From contig JALGQZ010000009.1 in the NCBI GenBank assembly GCA_023105745.1, positions 32,265,409 through 32,329,408 of the forward strand: a stretch of DNA of 64,000 bases. The letters are read 5' to 3'. Positions 10,952-22,500 of the stretch are shown piece by piece; positions within the stretch are counted from its first letter, which is position 1, and every line of letters starts with the position of its first letter. A model generated the notes under the pieces. That model was given only the letters and a program-made list of their open reading frames with translations. It ran no database searches and was not told where the DNA came from. This DNA comes from Austropuccinia psidii (Eukaryota > Basidiomycota > Pucciniomycetes > Pucciniales > Sphaerophragmiaceae). The position numbers and the translations under genes are program-made.

Positions 10952-13900
10952 TTACTTTGTAATATTTCTATTTCTAGTGTGTCTGAACCTTCTTAGAGGT
11001 TTAGTAGCTTCAGGTATGTCCTTTTCTGCTATCCCCTCATCTTCACAAGTTGGGTCACTGTACCTAACAAGATATTCCCTTACTTTCTTGGTTCTCAACT
11101 TTCTTTTTATGAGAACTTTAGTAGTTTTCTTAATACTGGATGATTCAATAGGAGGTTTAAATTGGGGAACTTTATTTCTAAAAGGAAATTTTTCAGCATC
11201 ACTAGATTCATATGGCTTTATCAAGCTCACTGGAAATATAGGATGCTTATTGCTAAGTTCTTCAGATAGTTCTACTTAAACAGCATTTTTCCATGGAGGG
11301 CCTTAATAACAGAAGGTACTGCAAAGGAGTCTTTGAGATCTTTAAATCTTTTGATTTTATTGAAGTTAGTGGTGGATACAAGTACTAAATCCTACACTTT
11401 AAAATCTGGAGTGGCATTTGATTTGTCCCATTTGTCTTTAGCATATGCAAATGAGTTGTCCATGCACCTTATTGCCTTCTTTCTAGATTTTTGTAGAATT
11501 ACTTTGAAGCTACCAGCTGTGGGATGTATTTTAACCAAATCCTTCCTGAATTAATCTTGGGGTAATTTGTGATTCCATCCCTTCTCTAGAATAGCAGGAG
11601 TTTGATTGGTACTGGCATGAATGGATGTTTTGTATGCCAATTCCAGTGCTGGTAAGAGAGTACACCAATAATGTGTAAACCCATCACAATCTTCAAATTC
11701 AAGGCCATATGCACAAAATATTATTACCATATCTTCCAAGGTTCAGATCATTCTTTCAGCCAGTCCATCAGTTTTTGCGTGGTGGGCTGTAGAGAAGGAC
11801 AGGTTTGTTCCAAATAATTGGTGAAAATTTGTCCATAGTGCTGAAGTGAATTTGGGATCCCTGTCACTAATGATATTTGTGAATATGCAAGTCCATGATA
11901 TTACTCTATTCTATATTAGAAGAGCTGTATCCATGGCCGTATCATCCTTGTGACAGGGCAGAAATATTGGAGTCTTACTAAATCTGTCAACAATCAATAG
12001 GATTCCATTATAACTTCTATCACCCCCTGGTGATAGGCCAGTTATCCAATCCATATGGACAATTTCCCAAGGTTTTCTGGGTTCTTGGATTTTGATCATA
12101 TTTTCAAGTCTTTTGCCAGTGGATTTTTTAGCCTTTTGACATCTTTCACAGGTTTTGTAATACTCTGCCACATCTGTTTGCCACATTGGCCACCATATAC
12201 AGGTATTTACTGTTTCTCTTGTCCTCCGCTCAGAAACATGTCCTGAGAAGGGGCTGTCATGGAATTTTTTTGGTACTAGATTTATTGAAGACCTGTCCAC
12301 AACTGTCATTACACATGTATGCTTACTTCTGTGGTAAATCATACCATCAAGTAAGTGGAATCTTCCTTCATCATATGATTTCTTCCATATTTCATCTAAG
12401 GCATTTATCAAAGAGTTTTATTTACAGTCTTTAGTAAGAAATTGGCATAGGATGCTACAACTCTTATCTTGAGTATAGCTGTTTCCTACTTCCTCGAAGA
12501 ATTTTGTGTTCAGATCTGTAACACTGATTCCTTCTATTGGTATCTGTGGGGAGGATTATTCTGGAGCAGAAGCAGGATTATCAATATTATTTGGCAATGG
12601 CCATCTGCTCAGTCTATCTGAATTTTTATGAATATTTCCATCCTTGTTCACAATAATCATATTACCTCTATACTCCTGTATGGCTATTTTCCATCTGAGC
12701 ATATGCCTGTTGGGTGTTTTCATTTTTAAAAGTGATTTAACAGAAGTAAAATCTGTTATTACTTGAAAAACACACCTTTCTACGAAGTAATTGAGCTTTT
12801 CTAAGGCCAAGAAAAGGCATAAACACTCCATCTGACTTGCCCCATATCTAGCTTCAGTTGGTTTGATTTGCCTGGATATGAAACATATCAGTCCCTCCAC
12901 AGGTTTATCATTTAGAATATGGAATTGATGAAGTGCAGCATCTAGTCCATCTCCTGATTCATAAATATAAAGCTTAAAGGGCAGCTTGAAGTCTGGCATC
13001 AGCAAGAGTGGAGCAGTGCTCAAGGCTTGTCTTGAAGATGCAAAGGCTTTTACTCTTTCAACAGTCATTTCCAATAATGTGTCCTTGTCACATAATTTAT
13101 AAAGAGGTCTTGCTATTGATTCAAAATCTTTAATATGCTGCCTGTAATATCCTGCAAACCCCCACAATTACTGAATTTCCTTTTTGTTCTGAGGCATAGG
13201 TTTCAGTAGCACTGCTGCAACCTTGTTTTTGTCAATTCCAAGGGATAAACCAGATACTAAATGTCCCTGTGCTTTGAGTTCTTTAAATACAAAATGAAAT
13301 TTCTTTGAAGAAATTTTCATGTTTACAGAGTGAAGTTAGTTCAAAACTCTGGATAATCTGTATATCTGTTCTTCCCAGGCCGTGGATCAGACAATAATAT
13401 CATCAATCTAAATGATTAGCCATCCTTCTGAAAGTTCTGCAGGGAAGATTTCATATGTCATTCTTTGGAAGTGTGAAGGTGCATTCTTGATATCAAAAGG
13501 CATCCTTAAATATTCATACACTCCACAATGAAAAATAATCCTAAAGTATTTCCTTGCCTTGGTGTCACCACATTTTTATGAAATCCTTCAAGGGAATCCA
13601 TGATGCTTATATAAACTGCTTGAGATATTTGGGTAAGGGAAATTTGGATTTTTGGTATTGGGTACCTATCTGGAACAGTGTAAGTATTCAGAGCTCTAAA
13701 GTCCCCAACCATTCTAGATTTTCCATTATGCCATTCCACTATGACTGATGTAGTTATTTCTACCTCCTCATTGTGGAAAACCTTTCTTATTACCCCAAGG
13801 TCCAGAAGTTCTTTAATATGGATTTCCGGAGCTTCTCTTGATTTAGGACTTTCTAGATATGCAGCTATTCTCAAGATTGGTGGGTAAGGTCTTTCAATAT

Positions 13901-14549
13901 TAAGAATAATGTCAACCTCATGACCAACAATTGCTCCCAGGGGCTCTTTATCTGATGCAAAGGCTTCTTTGTGGTCATATAAAAGGGTAGAAAGTTCACT
14001 TTCTTGTTTATCAGTGAGATGAAGACTGGCTTCAGCTTCATTTAGCTGTTTAGACTTGAACTTTTCTAACTCTAAGTTGACTGGTGATACTTTGTTTACT
14101 GTGATTTTTCTTTTAAATGGAAAAAAGGAAGATTTTTGATGCTTATTGTCACCAATAGTAAAGTATCTTGCTTTGTTGTTATGTAATCCTATGCCATACA
14201 TGAATAAATAGTCATTTCCCAATATAAAATGGGTACTAGAGAAATTTTAAATAACAACAAATTCAACAGTTATTCTTATATTTCCATTTATGTGTGGAAA
14301 TATGATATTAGTCTCAAATATGCCCAATGCGTTCATTGGAATATTTGCACTATTCAATTTTATGCCATCAATTGGCAATAGTTGATCTTCAAAATTTGGT
14401 ACACAAGTCTTAAGAAAAGATCTTCCAACACAAGAGCAGAAGGCTCCTGGGTCAAGTGAAAGCTTGGTGGTTTTGTTGTCAATTACAGCTTCTGTTATAC
14501 AGGAGTTACCAGCTGTATAACCTTTTGCCCTGTTTGGTTTGTTTTTCAT
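10952..14549 (-). pseudogene. pol: Element B Pol, broken (protease, RT, RNase H, integrase, chromodomain)
   Basis: Read right to left. Protease piece 14549-14247 has LDPGAFCSCVG, with DPG where element A has DTG. RT piece 14222-13506 is open. 13505-13168 is full of stops, including TAT to TAG at the catalytic YIDD (now stop-IDD). RNase H 13167-12556 has YIYESGDG where the first acidic residue (YIDASGDG) is lost. Integrase 12411-11911 keeps the zinc finger and MDWITG. The region at 11900-11740 still encodes SDRDPKF and GLAERM in broken frames. 11739-11551 follows, and the chromodomain 11230-10952 reads REYLVRYSDPTCEDEG. Domain order is the same as in element A. At least six breaks make it non-functional. 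Confidence 0.9.
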
Positions 14550-14582
14550 TAGTTGTGAATCTTTAATTATTGATAAATAAAG

Positions 14583-16872
14583 TCAACCATTTCTTAATTG
14601 TGGCAAGTGGGAATAAGATTCCATGATATCAAAACTGGCATTGATATTTTCTATATCTTTTGAAGATTCAGAAAATATTGATGATTTATCATCTGAATCA
14701 TCTTCATTTACCTCATCATTTTCAACATCAGGTTCCTTTTCAATGTCAATTTCTTTGATTTTCCCCTTCTTGGGAAATTTATTAGCTGAATGTGTGATGC
14801 TTTGGCAAATATGGAACTTTATCATTACATCTGCAGATTTATACTTGATATAATTTGAATTTTCTTTGGGATTTTTGTCCACAGAATATTTCCAAGGAAT
14901 ATCAAAATTTGTTTTGAGATTCACCCTACTAGAACCAATTCTGGTTCTGGTGGTTACTTCTTCCAATATATTAATATAATCTTCCGCTGAAGATTGTTCA
15001 GTAGTCCTGCTTTTGACAGCATGCTCTAAGTCACCTCCACATTGTCTTTGAGCTTTTCTGCCAATCATAAACTCTGACATGTTGGGAGATAATACTGTTA
15101 ATCTATCTTTTTTTCAGAAAAACCATGGTAAAGCTTTGTCTTTGTCAGTATTAAATCTGGAATATTCACAGGCTGTTTCAACCTTAAATCTCCAAGCATC
15201 ATTGGCCCATTTTCCTATAATTTGGGTTTTCCACCAAGTCCAACTTTGGTGTCCATGTGCCTGTGTCAATTTTATATAACATCTGTGGGCTTATCTGGCA
15301 AACAAGGTGTTAAATCTTGCTGTTACCAATCTTTCTGGTAATTTAAAAGCTTATTTAATCATTTAAATACCTCTGATTAATTCCATATGGTCAGATTCTC
15401 CTTCACCAATGAAGTGAGGCCATTCTTTAAGTTTTGGTACTTCTTTAAAGAGTGCTTGGCCCATTGCTGGTTCCAAGTTATGAAAAGAACTGGAAAATTA
15501 ATTTTTTAACTGTGAATTTTCAACATCCAATACTTGTGCATTGGGAATTCTTGTAACCTCATTTTGATTTAGAGGTGTAGAAATTCTAGGTAAGGTGTGC
15601 AGTAATTGATTAATATCATTCATTTTACTGTTGCCACACCTTTGGAAATTTCTGAACTCATGTTGGAAGCTCTGTATTAAATTTATTACTTCAATTTTCT
15701 ACATATCTTCCTTATGTGTTAATTCTTGCCATAATTCTGTCTGTCTAGTATCATCAGAAGTGACTTGATTCAATTTCATTGTTAATTTTGATACTTCCTG
15801 TTGTGAGGTGTCAAAACACTTTTTCAATGCAATTGTATCTGTCTTTACTTCAGTAAATGAATTTGCAATATCATCAAGGACTTTCTTATTATCTTCTTTG
15901 ATAATATTTATGGCTTGTTTTATTCTTGTTTCAATTATTTCATCAATATTGAATTCAGAATCTTTGTCTCTCAATTCTTTAATAATGGCAGATTGTTCAT
16001 TTAGCTTATTTCCAAATGAATTGTCATTATTGGAAGTTTCAATTGTTCTTAAAACTTTTTCAAAAAACATAAGTGTCTCATTTTTTTGGCTCAGACTTAA
16101 GTTATTTTTCTTAAGATTGTTACAAATTGATGAATTTTTATCAGAAATATGACTTTTCACATCATTCATAGCTATATACAGGTTTGGAATGCCATTTAGA
16201 ATATCAGAAATCATTTTTGATATTTGAATCTGAATTCCTCCCTTTTCTGCAATTCCATCATTTATCTGGACATTTGAAATACATTTTCCATGGCATCCTG
16301 CTGAATCTTTGGGATTCTGTAGCCCTGGAAGTAAGGCTTTGTGGCTGGTGCCTTTCCTTTGCCCTTGTTCTGAGCTTGTGGCTGCTTTTTCACGTTGGAA
16401 TTGCTGCTGCTGGCTACTGGGGCTGTTTTTGGTACTTGCTTGGGTGGTGGAGGGTTGTTTTCCCTCCATTCTGCTGTTAAAAGCATCATGTTTTTCTTTT
16501 CCATCAATGGATGCCATCCATTGAGTAACTTGCAAGTGTTGGGATGGCCCAGGAAGTTTCTCACAGTCAGGTAAGAATTCATGCAGTTATTCCACAGATC
16601 TGCAAGAATCTGGTACTCTTTGGCTGCAGTGCATTGTTGTAGGCCTTCCGACTGGCTTTGTATATGTCCACTGAGGCTTCTTGTGCCATTTCAGATCTTC
16701 TTGAAGGTAAAACAGTATTATCAGCCTCAGAATGGCATAATTTGTCAGTTTGGGATCCATTTACTGACCCTTGTCCTTCTGTGACTGATTGGCTTCTGCA
16801 ATAATCATGTCTATAACCTTTTGGGGAGCTGCTTGAGGGGTTATAGCTGGCTCCTGATCTGGTTGAAGTCAT
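14583..16872 (-). pseudogene. gag: Element B Gag, broken
   Basis: Structural protein of the virus-like particle. It starts at Met 16872 (MTSTRSGASYNPSSSSPKGY). A Gln/Ser/Lys-rich segment, 16582-16262, is open in two frames. A long coiled-coil-like frame, 16535-15699, ends LTHKEDM. Then comes a stop-rich stretch 15698-15081 and the C-terminal frame 15080-14583. The last piece should hold a CCHC zinc knuckle, but the motif reads KFHICQSITHSANKFPKKG: two of the cysteines seen in element C (CYICQSTTHLANTCPK) are replaced. Frameshifts separate the pieces. The equivalent Gag of element C is in the same order. Confidence 0.85.
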
Positions 16873-16899
16873 ATTTCATGATTAAAAGCTTAAAGATAG

Positions 16900-17125
16900 T
16901 AATTTAATGTAAAAAGAATGACTATTGGCCAAATTTTTTGCCTTTTGAAGGGTATTAATTATGTCCAAGTTAATTAATCAAGAAGAAATTGGCTCTGTTT
17001 GATTGTTCTGAGCTATAATAGCTGTGATATTATAGTCAGAATTGGAAGTACTGGCAGGAATAATGCTAGTAGCTGTTGATGAAGTTTCAATATTTTCATG
17101 TCTTACCACATTTTCAGACACTAAA
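16900..17125 (-). other. Conserved leader ORF upstream of Gag (element B)
   Basis: Between the PBS and the gag ATG the minus strand encodes NVVRHENIETSSTATSIIPA and IIAQNNQTEPISS, then one stop, then LINLDIINTLQKAKNLAN. Element C has the same peptide, without the stop, at 41505-41732. In both copies the segment follows a splice-acceptor-like CATTAATTTTAG. It is either a translated leader or a spliced upstream exon. No family is recognised. Confidence 0.45.
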
Positions 17126-17330
17126 ATTAATGAAAAAAGCAATTATTCAAGGAAAAAAAGGATTTTTCAAAAGAGAAATGAAAATAAAGCCCCACTTATA
17201 ATGTGCAAAAGTTTTATTTTTTATGAATTTTTTTGAATTATAAGTACTTTTTATGGGTTTTTTTAGATTTTTCAATATACAAAAAGGGATTTAAAAAAGC
17301 AAAGATATATGTCACAGGTAAAATATCAAG

Positions 17331-17344
17331 GCTGGGCCCCCAAA
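17331..17344 (-). other. Primer binding site of element B
   Basis: In element sense TTTGGGGGCCCAGC follows the 5' LTR end CTTACA at once. The identical TTTGGGGGCCCAGC follows the 5' LTR of element C. This is where a tRNA 3' end would prime minus-strand synthesis; I cannot name the tRNA. Confidence 0.7.
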
Positions 17345-19126
17345 TGTAAGGTGTGGATATGAAAATTTGATTGAAAATCAAACAATTTTCCTATCCTCAA
17401 AATTTGTTTAAGGTAAAAATTGATTAAAAATAGTAAGAAATAAGATTTTTGAGAGAAAACACACCAATTTTATAGCTTTTAAGCTTATTAGTATAGGAAA
17501 ATAATATTTAAAAGATTTATTGTTTTACCATCAATAAAAAGGTATCCAAAAATACTCTATAAGAGATATTTAAGGCTACAAAAGAAATTTCTTCAAGAGA
17601 AATTTCAATTGGAATTTATTTAGCAAAGGACTACAGGCAATTAATATATGAACAGAGTCTTTAAAAATATTATTAAAGAGAAAATATGCCCAAAAGTGAC
17701 CAGAGTGAACTTGGAAACAAAGTGACAAAGTTAACAGTGATGAAAGATACTTTAATTCACTTATGGCATGGTTCAGGGTTAAATATGATTATAAGAGTTA
17801 CAAACAGTGATTATAATAATTTTTTTACATGGTTAAAAATTTTTAAATGATAAGAACAGGGTGGCTGTAATCTTTTATTGATTGGTTTAACAGTGTTTAA
17901 ACTAATTATAAAAGGAAGAGAAAAGAGGGGCAAAGAAGACATTCTTTTATAGCCATAAATTCTCTTACTCCAAAAGTAAATTTTTCTCTTTTCAGTTGTG
18001 GAAAACACTCTGACACCAGAAAAGCCAATTATGGAATCATTGAACCCTAGTTCAGACCAAAAAACGGCTGGTTTTAGCCATTTTAGACCATTAAATCAGC
18101 CATTGCTATAGTAATACCTAGTTTTAAGCCTTTAAAACACATCCGAATGTGTGTAAGGGATGTCAAAACCAGTTAAGGCTGTTTCTATAGTGTTTGTTTT
18201 ATCTTAAGGGTAGTTTTACCCTCTTGGCAACAGTTAAAACTGCCCTGGTTGGTATCAAAACCTCATCATCAATTGAGACACAGACCCTGTGACTCAATTC
18301 CAGGCCAAAAGTGATGAACCTTTGCATGGATTTTGACATCTCATGCCTGTCAGCAAGGAATTTTGGGGTCTGGCTCCCCCTTGGAGCCAAGATTCCTTCC
18401 CCCCATAATCAATCTTTCCAATTTATTTTTTCTTTAATTCCTCATGATGTATTATACTTATAATCTACATATGTAATTCAATTGAGTTTTTACAGTATAC
18501 AACTGTAATAATTGACACCTCATATGTAAATTAAAGTTCACTTATGTAATACATGCACACAATTTGACATTTCAATTGAAAATACTTCAATTCCTCATAA
18601 CTTCTGCACTACACGCAACACCTCAATTTTAACAAAAAAATTAATGGTTAACACCACATGTGATGTGAATTAAAGTAAGGTTTTGAGGATTTTCAACTTT
18701 TATGCAGGAAATACTAAAAACTTAATTTAAGCTTATTTAGAGTTGAGTTACAGAAATTTTCCCCAGAGGTGACCCCACCTTACTTTTTATGAGGAGTCCA
18801 ATGGTGAAATAATTTCATATGTTTGTTTGTAGGATAAAAAGTTATAATAATTTTGATTTAATGTTTTTCCAAAAATATTTTAATTTTGGTATTTTTGTTG
18901 AAAATTAATTTTTACTTAATTTTTTCAAGTAAAAATGTGTTTTCACAAATTTAAATGTCAATGTAATTTTATTTTTAAATTATAATTAAATCTTAATTTT
19001 TGTGTATAATTTATATTTATATATTTTTTTTTTTGATAATATTAATAAATTTATTTTATTTATAATTGTACATTGTTCTATTAATTGTGGTCTTTTGGGT
19101 ATCTGAAAATCCCTCTAAGGCTCACA
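17345..19126 (-). repeat. 5' LTR of element B
   Basis: Plus-strand edges are TGTAAGGTGTGGATATG (right next to the PBS) and CTCTAAGGCTCACA, so in element sense it is TGTGAGCC...CACACCTTACA, a standard TG...CA LTR of 1782 bp. It carries the TATA motif GCTATAAAAG (complement at 17944-17953). Confidence 0.93.
17944..17953 (-). promoter_or_regulatory. TATA box in 5' LTR of element B
   Basis: In element sense GCTATAAAAG, followed by AATGTCTTCTTTGCCCC. The same block is in the LTRs of elements C and E, which supports it as the U3 promoter. Confidence 0.55.
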
Positions 19127-19131
19127 GTGTT
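19127..19131. other. Target site duplication of element B, right copy (GTGTT)
   Basis: Matches 9135-9139 and abuts the 5' LTR edge CTCACA. The flanking host sequence on both sides belongs to one Harbinger transposase relic. Confidence 0.85.
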
Positions 19132-19560
19132 CCATTGTGTTGTTTATGGAGAAGAGAATTTTTAAATGAAATAATCCTATTTTATTATCAAAATATACAC
19201 TTCCAACCTCTTTTGTATTAGTTTATGGAGGCCTGCCTGGCTTCATACATGATAGTTGTATTTTTTGTAAATCTGAAATAGGTCCAAATTTAATCAACAG
19301 AGTGCCAATATTCCCACAGAACTGTTTACTCATAGGGGACTCTGGCTATTAATCAAAACTCCCAGGTCTGACACCTGCAAGGAATAGTAGTGATGAAGAT
19401 TTAACTCAATTAAACAACATCCATTCTTTAAAAAGGTGAGTATTTTTTTCCAAGAATATATTCCAATGTCTACTGGAACCACAAGCAATTTTTTCAATAC
19501 TTACTGGAAAGGTACCAATCACATAAATGATCTTACAAAACATCTTCAATGTTGATTATT
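19132..19560 (+). pseudogene. PIF/Harbinger transposase relic, copy 2, 3' part
   Basis: Continuation of the transposase cut by element B. After an AT-rich stretch that corresponds to an intron (ending TTGTATTAG) it reads VYGGLPGFIHDSCIFCKSEI then GPNLINRVPIFPQNCLLIGD and SGY, keeping the second catalytic Asp in GDSGY, followed by a stop and SKLPGLTPARNSSDEDLTQL. A donor-like GTGAGT follows HSLKR at the same place as the third intron of copy 1. The last exon is shortened: the segment with the catalytic Glu is deleted, and PQAIFSILTGKVPIT is recognisable against PQASLPLHTGRVTVA of copy 1. Confidence 0.8.
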
Positions 19561-22500
19561 TTCAGCTTTTCATGTCATCTAATTAATAAACTACACAGGA
19601 AAGTTATTTAAGCTGAGTTCATTGAAGTAAATGACTTATAAAAGCCAATTGGTCATTGTTCTTGAAATTATCAATCACAAGAAATTGTATTAAATTTTTT
19701 TCATTAATGCGATGCTTTTGTTAGGGTTAGTTAGCTAATATGCTATTGTAAGAAATATAAATGAATTATCTGTATGATTGTTATTGATTATCTTTGGAAT
19801 ATGTTAGAAAATGAGAATTCTTGTGCTTCCAAAAGCAAATATAAACAGATAAATGGTATTTTTTATCAATGGATCCAAGTAAAGCTCAAGTAAGAATTAT
19901 TCAAAAAAGATAAATGTCTTATTTTTAGAATTTTTCTACTGACCATTTCATTGTGCAGAACATAAGTCGGACTTCATGGTATTAAATTTGGAGGGATAAT
20001 CTTGAGTTAATTGAGATATTTTCAATTCTTAAATGTGGAATTTCCACAGTTTGCGCCTGTGATTGAATTTGAATTATCTAATTAGGAGAATTCAACTCCA
20101 AAAATTCTTTCAAACATCTTTTAAGAATAATTAGATTATACTGATTAATGGGGTCATCAGATAATGATGTATCGTGGTCTTTAAGTGAAATTTTGAGCTC
20201 TTTTGGGTTAATAAGAAATCAGATTGTTTGATATGTACTTAAAAGCTATGAAATAATGGATGACTTTTAGTTGAGGATGAATATTTTGAGGGATAATAAG
20301 CTAAATAAAAAAAGGAAATTACTTCTAAATATACACCAAAAGTTATAAATATAAATTGATAAAGATTTGGAAATCTGATAGAATATGTGTATGAAGATTC
20401 CCCAAATTACCACAAGTCAATATTAATTTTTTCACAAGGAAAATATTTAAGGGGACTTTGGTAATAAATGTTACCTATGAATCATAGGAAATTTCCAGAT
20501 GCAATTTACCTAGCTTATGTGTTGGATGATCATCTTCATAAATATTTACTCCAAATTTAATAGAAAAACATGTACTATTTGATTGATGTAGCTCTTTTAT
20601 ATCCTTATAACTTAAAAGTCTAATATGATTACAATTGAATAAGGTGTATTTGGCATACACACATTTTTATTTGAAGAAAAATCTCTATATTTTACAAAAA
20701 TTACTTATGATAATATCATAATTAGAAAGAAATTTATGAAAATCTCACAGGTTTTCTAGAAATTTAGGAAAAAAACTTAAAAATACTATCAATAGTATAA
20801 CAGACATCCAATGAAATGATTTTTTCAAAATAATACAGTCTATTATTGGTCACATTTTTTCCTTAAGGATCCTGAATTTATATAAAAGGCCCTAAATGTA
20901 TTATATACTTAATTATCCTGAAATATGAAAGACTTAAGACACTGTTCTTAATTAAATCAAGAAATATTACTTACAAATTTGTTTAAAATGGAAATTATTA
21001 ACAATTAATAACAGTAATTTTTTCCAGTAAAGTCATAATGAACATATTCATACATTAATTATTAGACTTGTCTTCAGATCTTTTTTTCTCTTCTCTTTAC
21101 TCTATCTCTTCTTTCCCACTAATATGCATGATATAGAGCATTTTTAATCATCATCATAAGTGGGCTTAACATGTTTTTCATTTTTCTATTTTAAGTTGTT
21201 CGTAAATTTGGAATCTTGTTGCATTGAGGAAAAGATAATTGATTAGCCTTGGAGAATTTACATGTGTCAAATAGGCCATTGTCCAAGAGAATTGGAATGC
21301 ACTTCTGGTGAGTTTCTTTATTCTTAATTTGTCTAATGGTTGATCAGAAGAATACCTTCTTAATTTGACTCTATATTCTGTGAGGATTGTTTGCGACTGT
21401 CTCCAATATCCTCATCATCACTCAAATGGACCTCTAAACTTCTTAAAGTAAATTTAATTCATTTTAGTTTTTGTGTTTGAAGAACTAACCCTGATTAAAC
21501 AATTATTTAAATTCAATTGCTTTTAAATTTCATAAACATAATATTCAAATCAATATCCAGTTTTTATTGTCCTCATTTTATGAAAGCATGAAATAGATCT
21601 CTCATCATATGATGACATTCTAACTGAGAAAAATATCCCCCACCACCTGTAGAATCACAAGCATTTTTGATTAACTACATAATTAAATTCTTTAATATCA
21701 ATTTAATTCAAAGAAAAGTTCTTACTCTATAAGTACTCATCAAATATTTTTAGTGCCAATCCAAAGTTTCAAATGAAAGATTCTTTAACTACAAATAATA
21801 ATTTTTTCTCTTTTAATTGTTTTTAAAATATCAAGACTGGGGCACAAATCCTGTTGAAGTAATATCCAAATGCTCAAAATACATTCTCAAATTAATCATC
21901 AGACCCAACAGATCTTTTTTACTATAATCTCTACAAAATAATCTTTCCTTGACACTATTCTGACTTTCTTGCAGAACTAGTGTACTTCAAGCCTGCTTCA
22001 ATCAATGCACTTCATCATTTACACATTCATTCATCGGTTTTTTTTGCTTGAGTGTTTTCTAATGTTTCATTTTTTGTATATGCAATTGAGGTTCCTCATA
22101 TGTGCTTCTCTTGGGTCTTTGGACCAAAGCTTGACTGGGGGTTTCTTTTATATTATGGGAATTCCGACTCGGAATCCCCATTGTCAATGTATTGAGTTCA
22201 TTGGGATGCAAAGATCTGAAAGTTGGTGAGTTTGATAGGTCTTAAGTTCTATCTTTACCTTGAAAAAATATTTGTTGATGGTAATATAAGGATTATTGTG
22301 TATTGTGAGTGACATTTTTATTTGAAACTGCTACTAGGTGGTAATAAAATATTTCTTGAGTTTCTAAAATAAGTCACACCCTTCAAGTTTTGAGTGGTAA
22401 TATACAACAATCTGAGTTAAAATTAAAATAATTTTGTGGTAATAAAATTATCTTTTTAAAAAAAAATCAAGTAATTTCCTTTGAGTTTTAAATGGTAATA

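Larger units (their letters stand above)
9140..19126 (-). mobile_element. Ty3/gypsy chromovirus element B, full length, inactive
   Basis: A 9987-bp LTR retrotransposon on the minus strand. It has a left (3') LTR at 9140-10927, polypurine tract rc at 10928-10940, broken pol, broken gag, PBS at 17331-17344, a right (5') LTR at 17345-19126, and 5-bp target duplications on both sides. It is inserted in a PIF/Harbinger transposase relic. The two LTRs are clearly alike but differ at many positions and by small indels, so the insertion is old. All coding regions carry stops or frameshifts. Confidence 0.93.

Noticed and set aside
18199..18390. 63-codon minus-strand ORF (MAPRGSQTPKFLA...), also at 9994-10185
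   Set aside because: It recurs because the LTR recurs; it is in the 5' part of the LTR in element sense and is broken in the other LTR copies, so protein coding is not supported.
20475..20660. 61-codon minus-strand ORF with a non-random look (IYEDDHPTHKLGKLHLEI)
   Set aside because: Too short, no neighbour or repeat copy in the window and no recognised domain.
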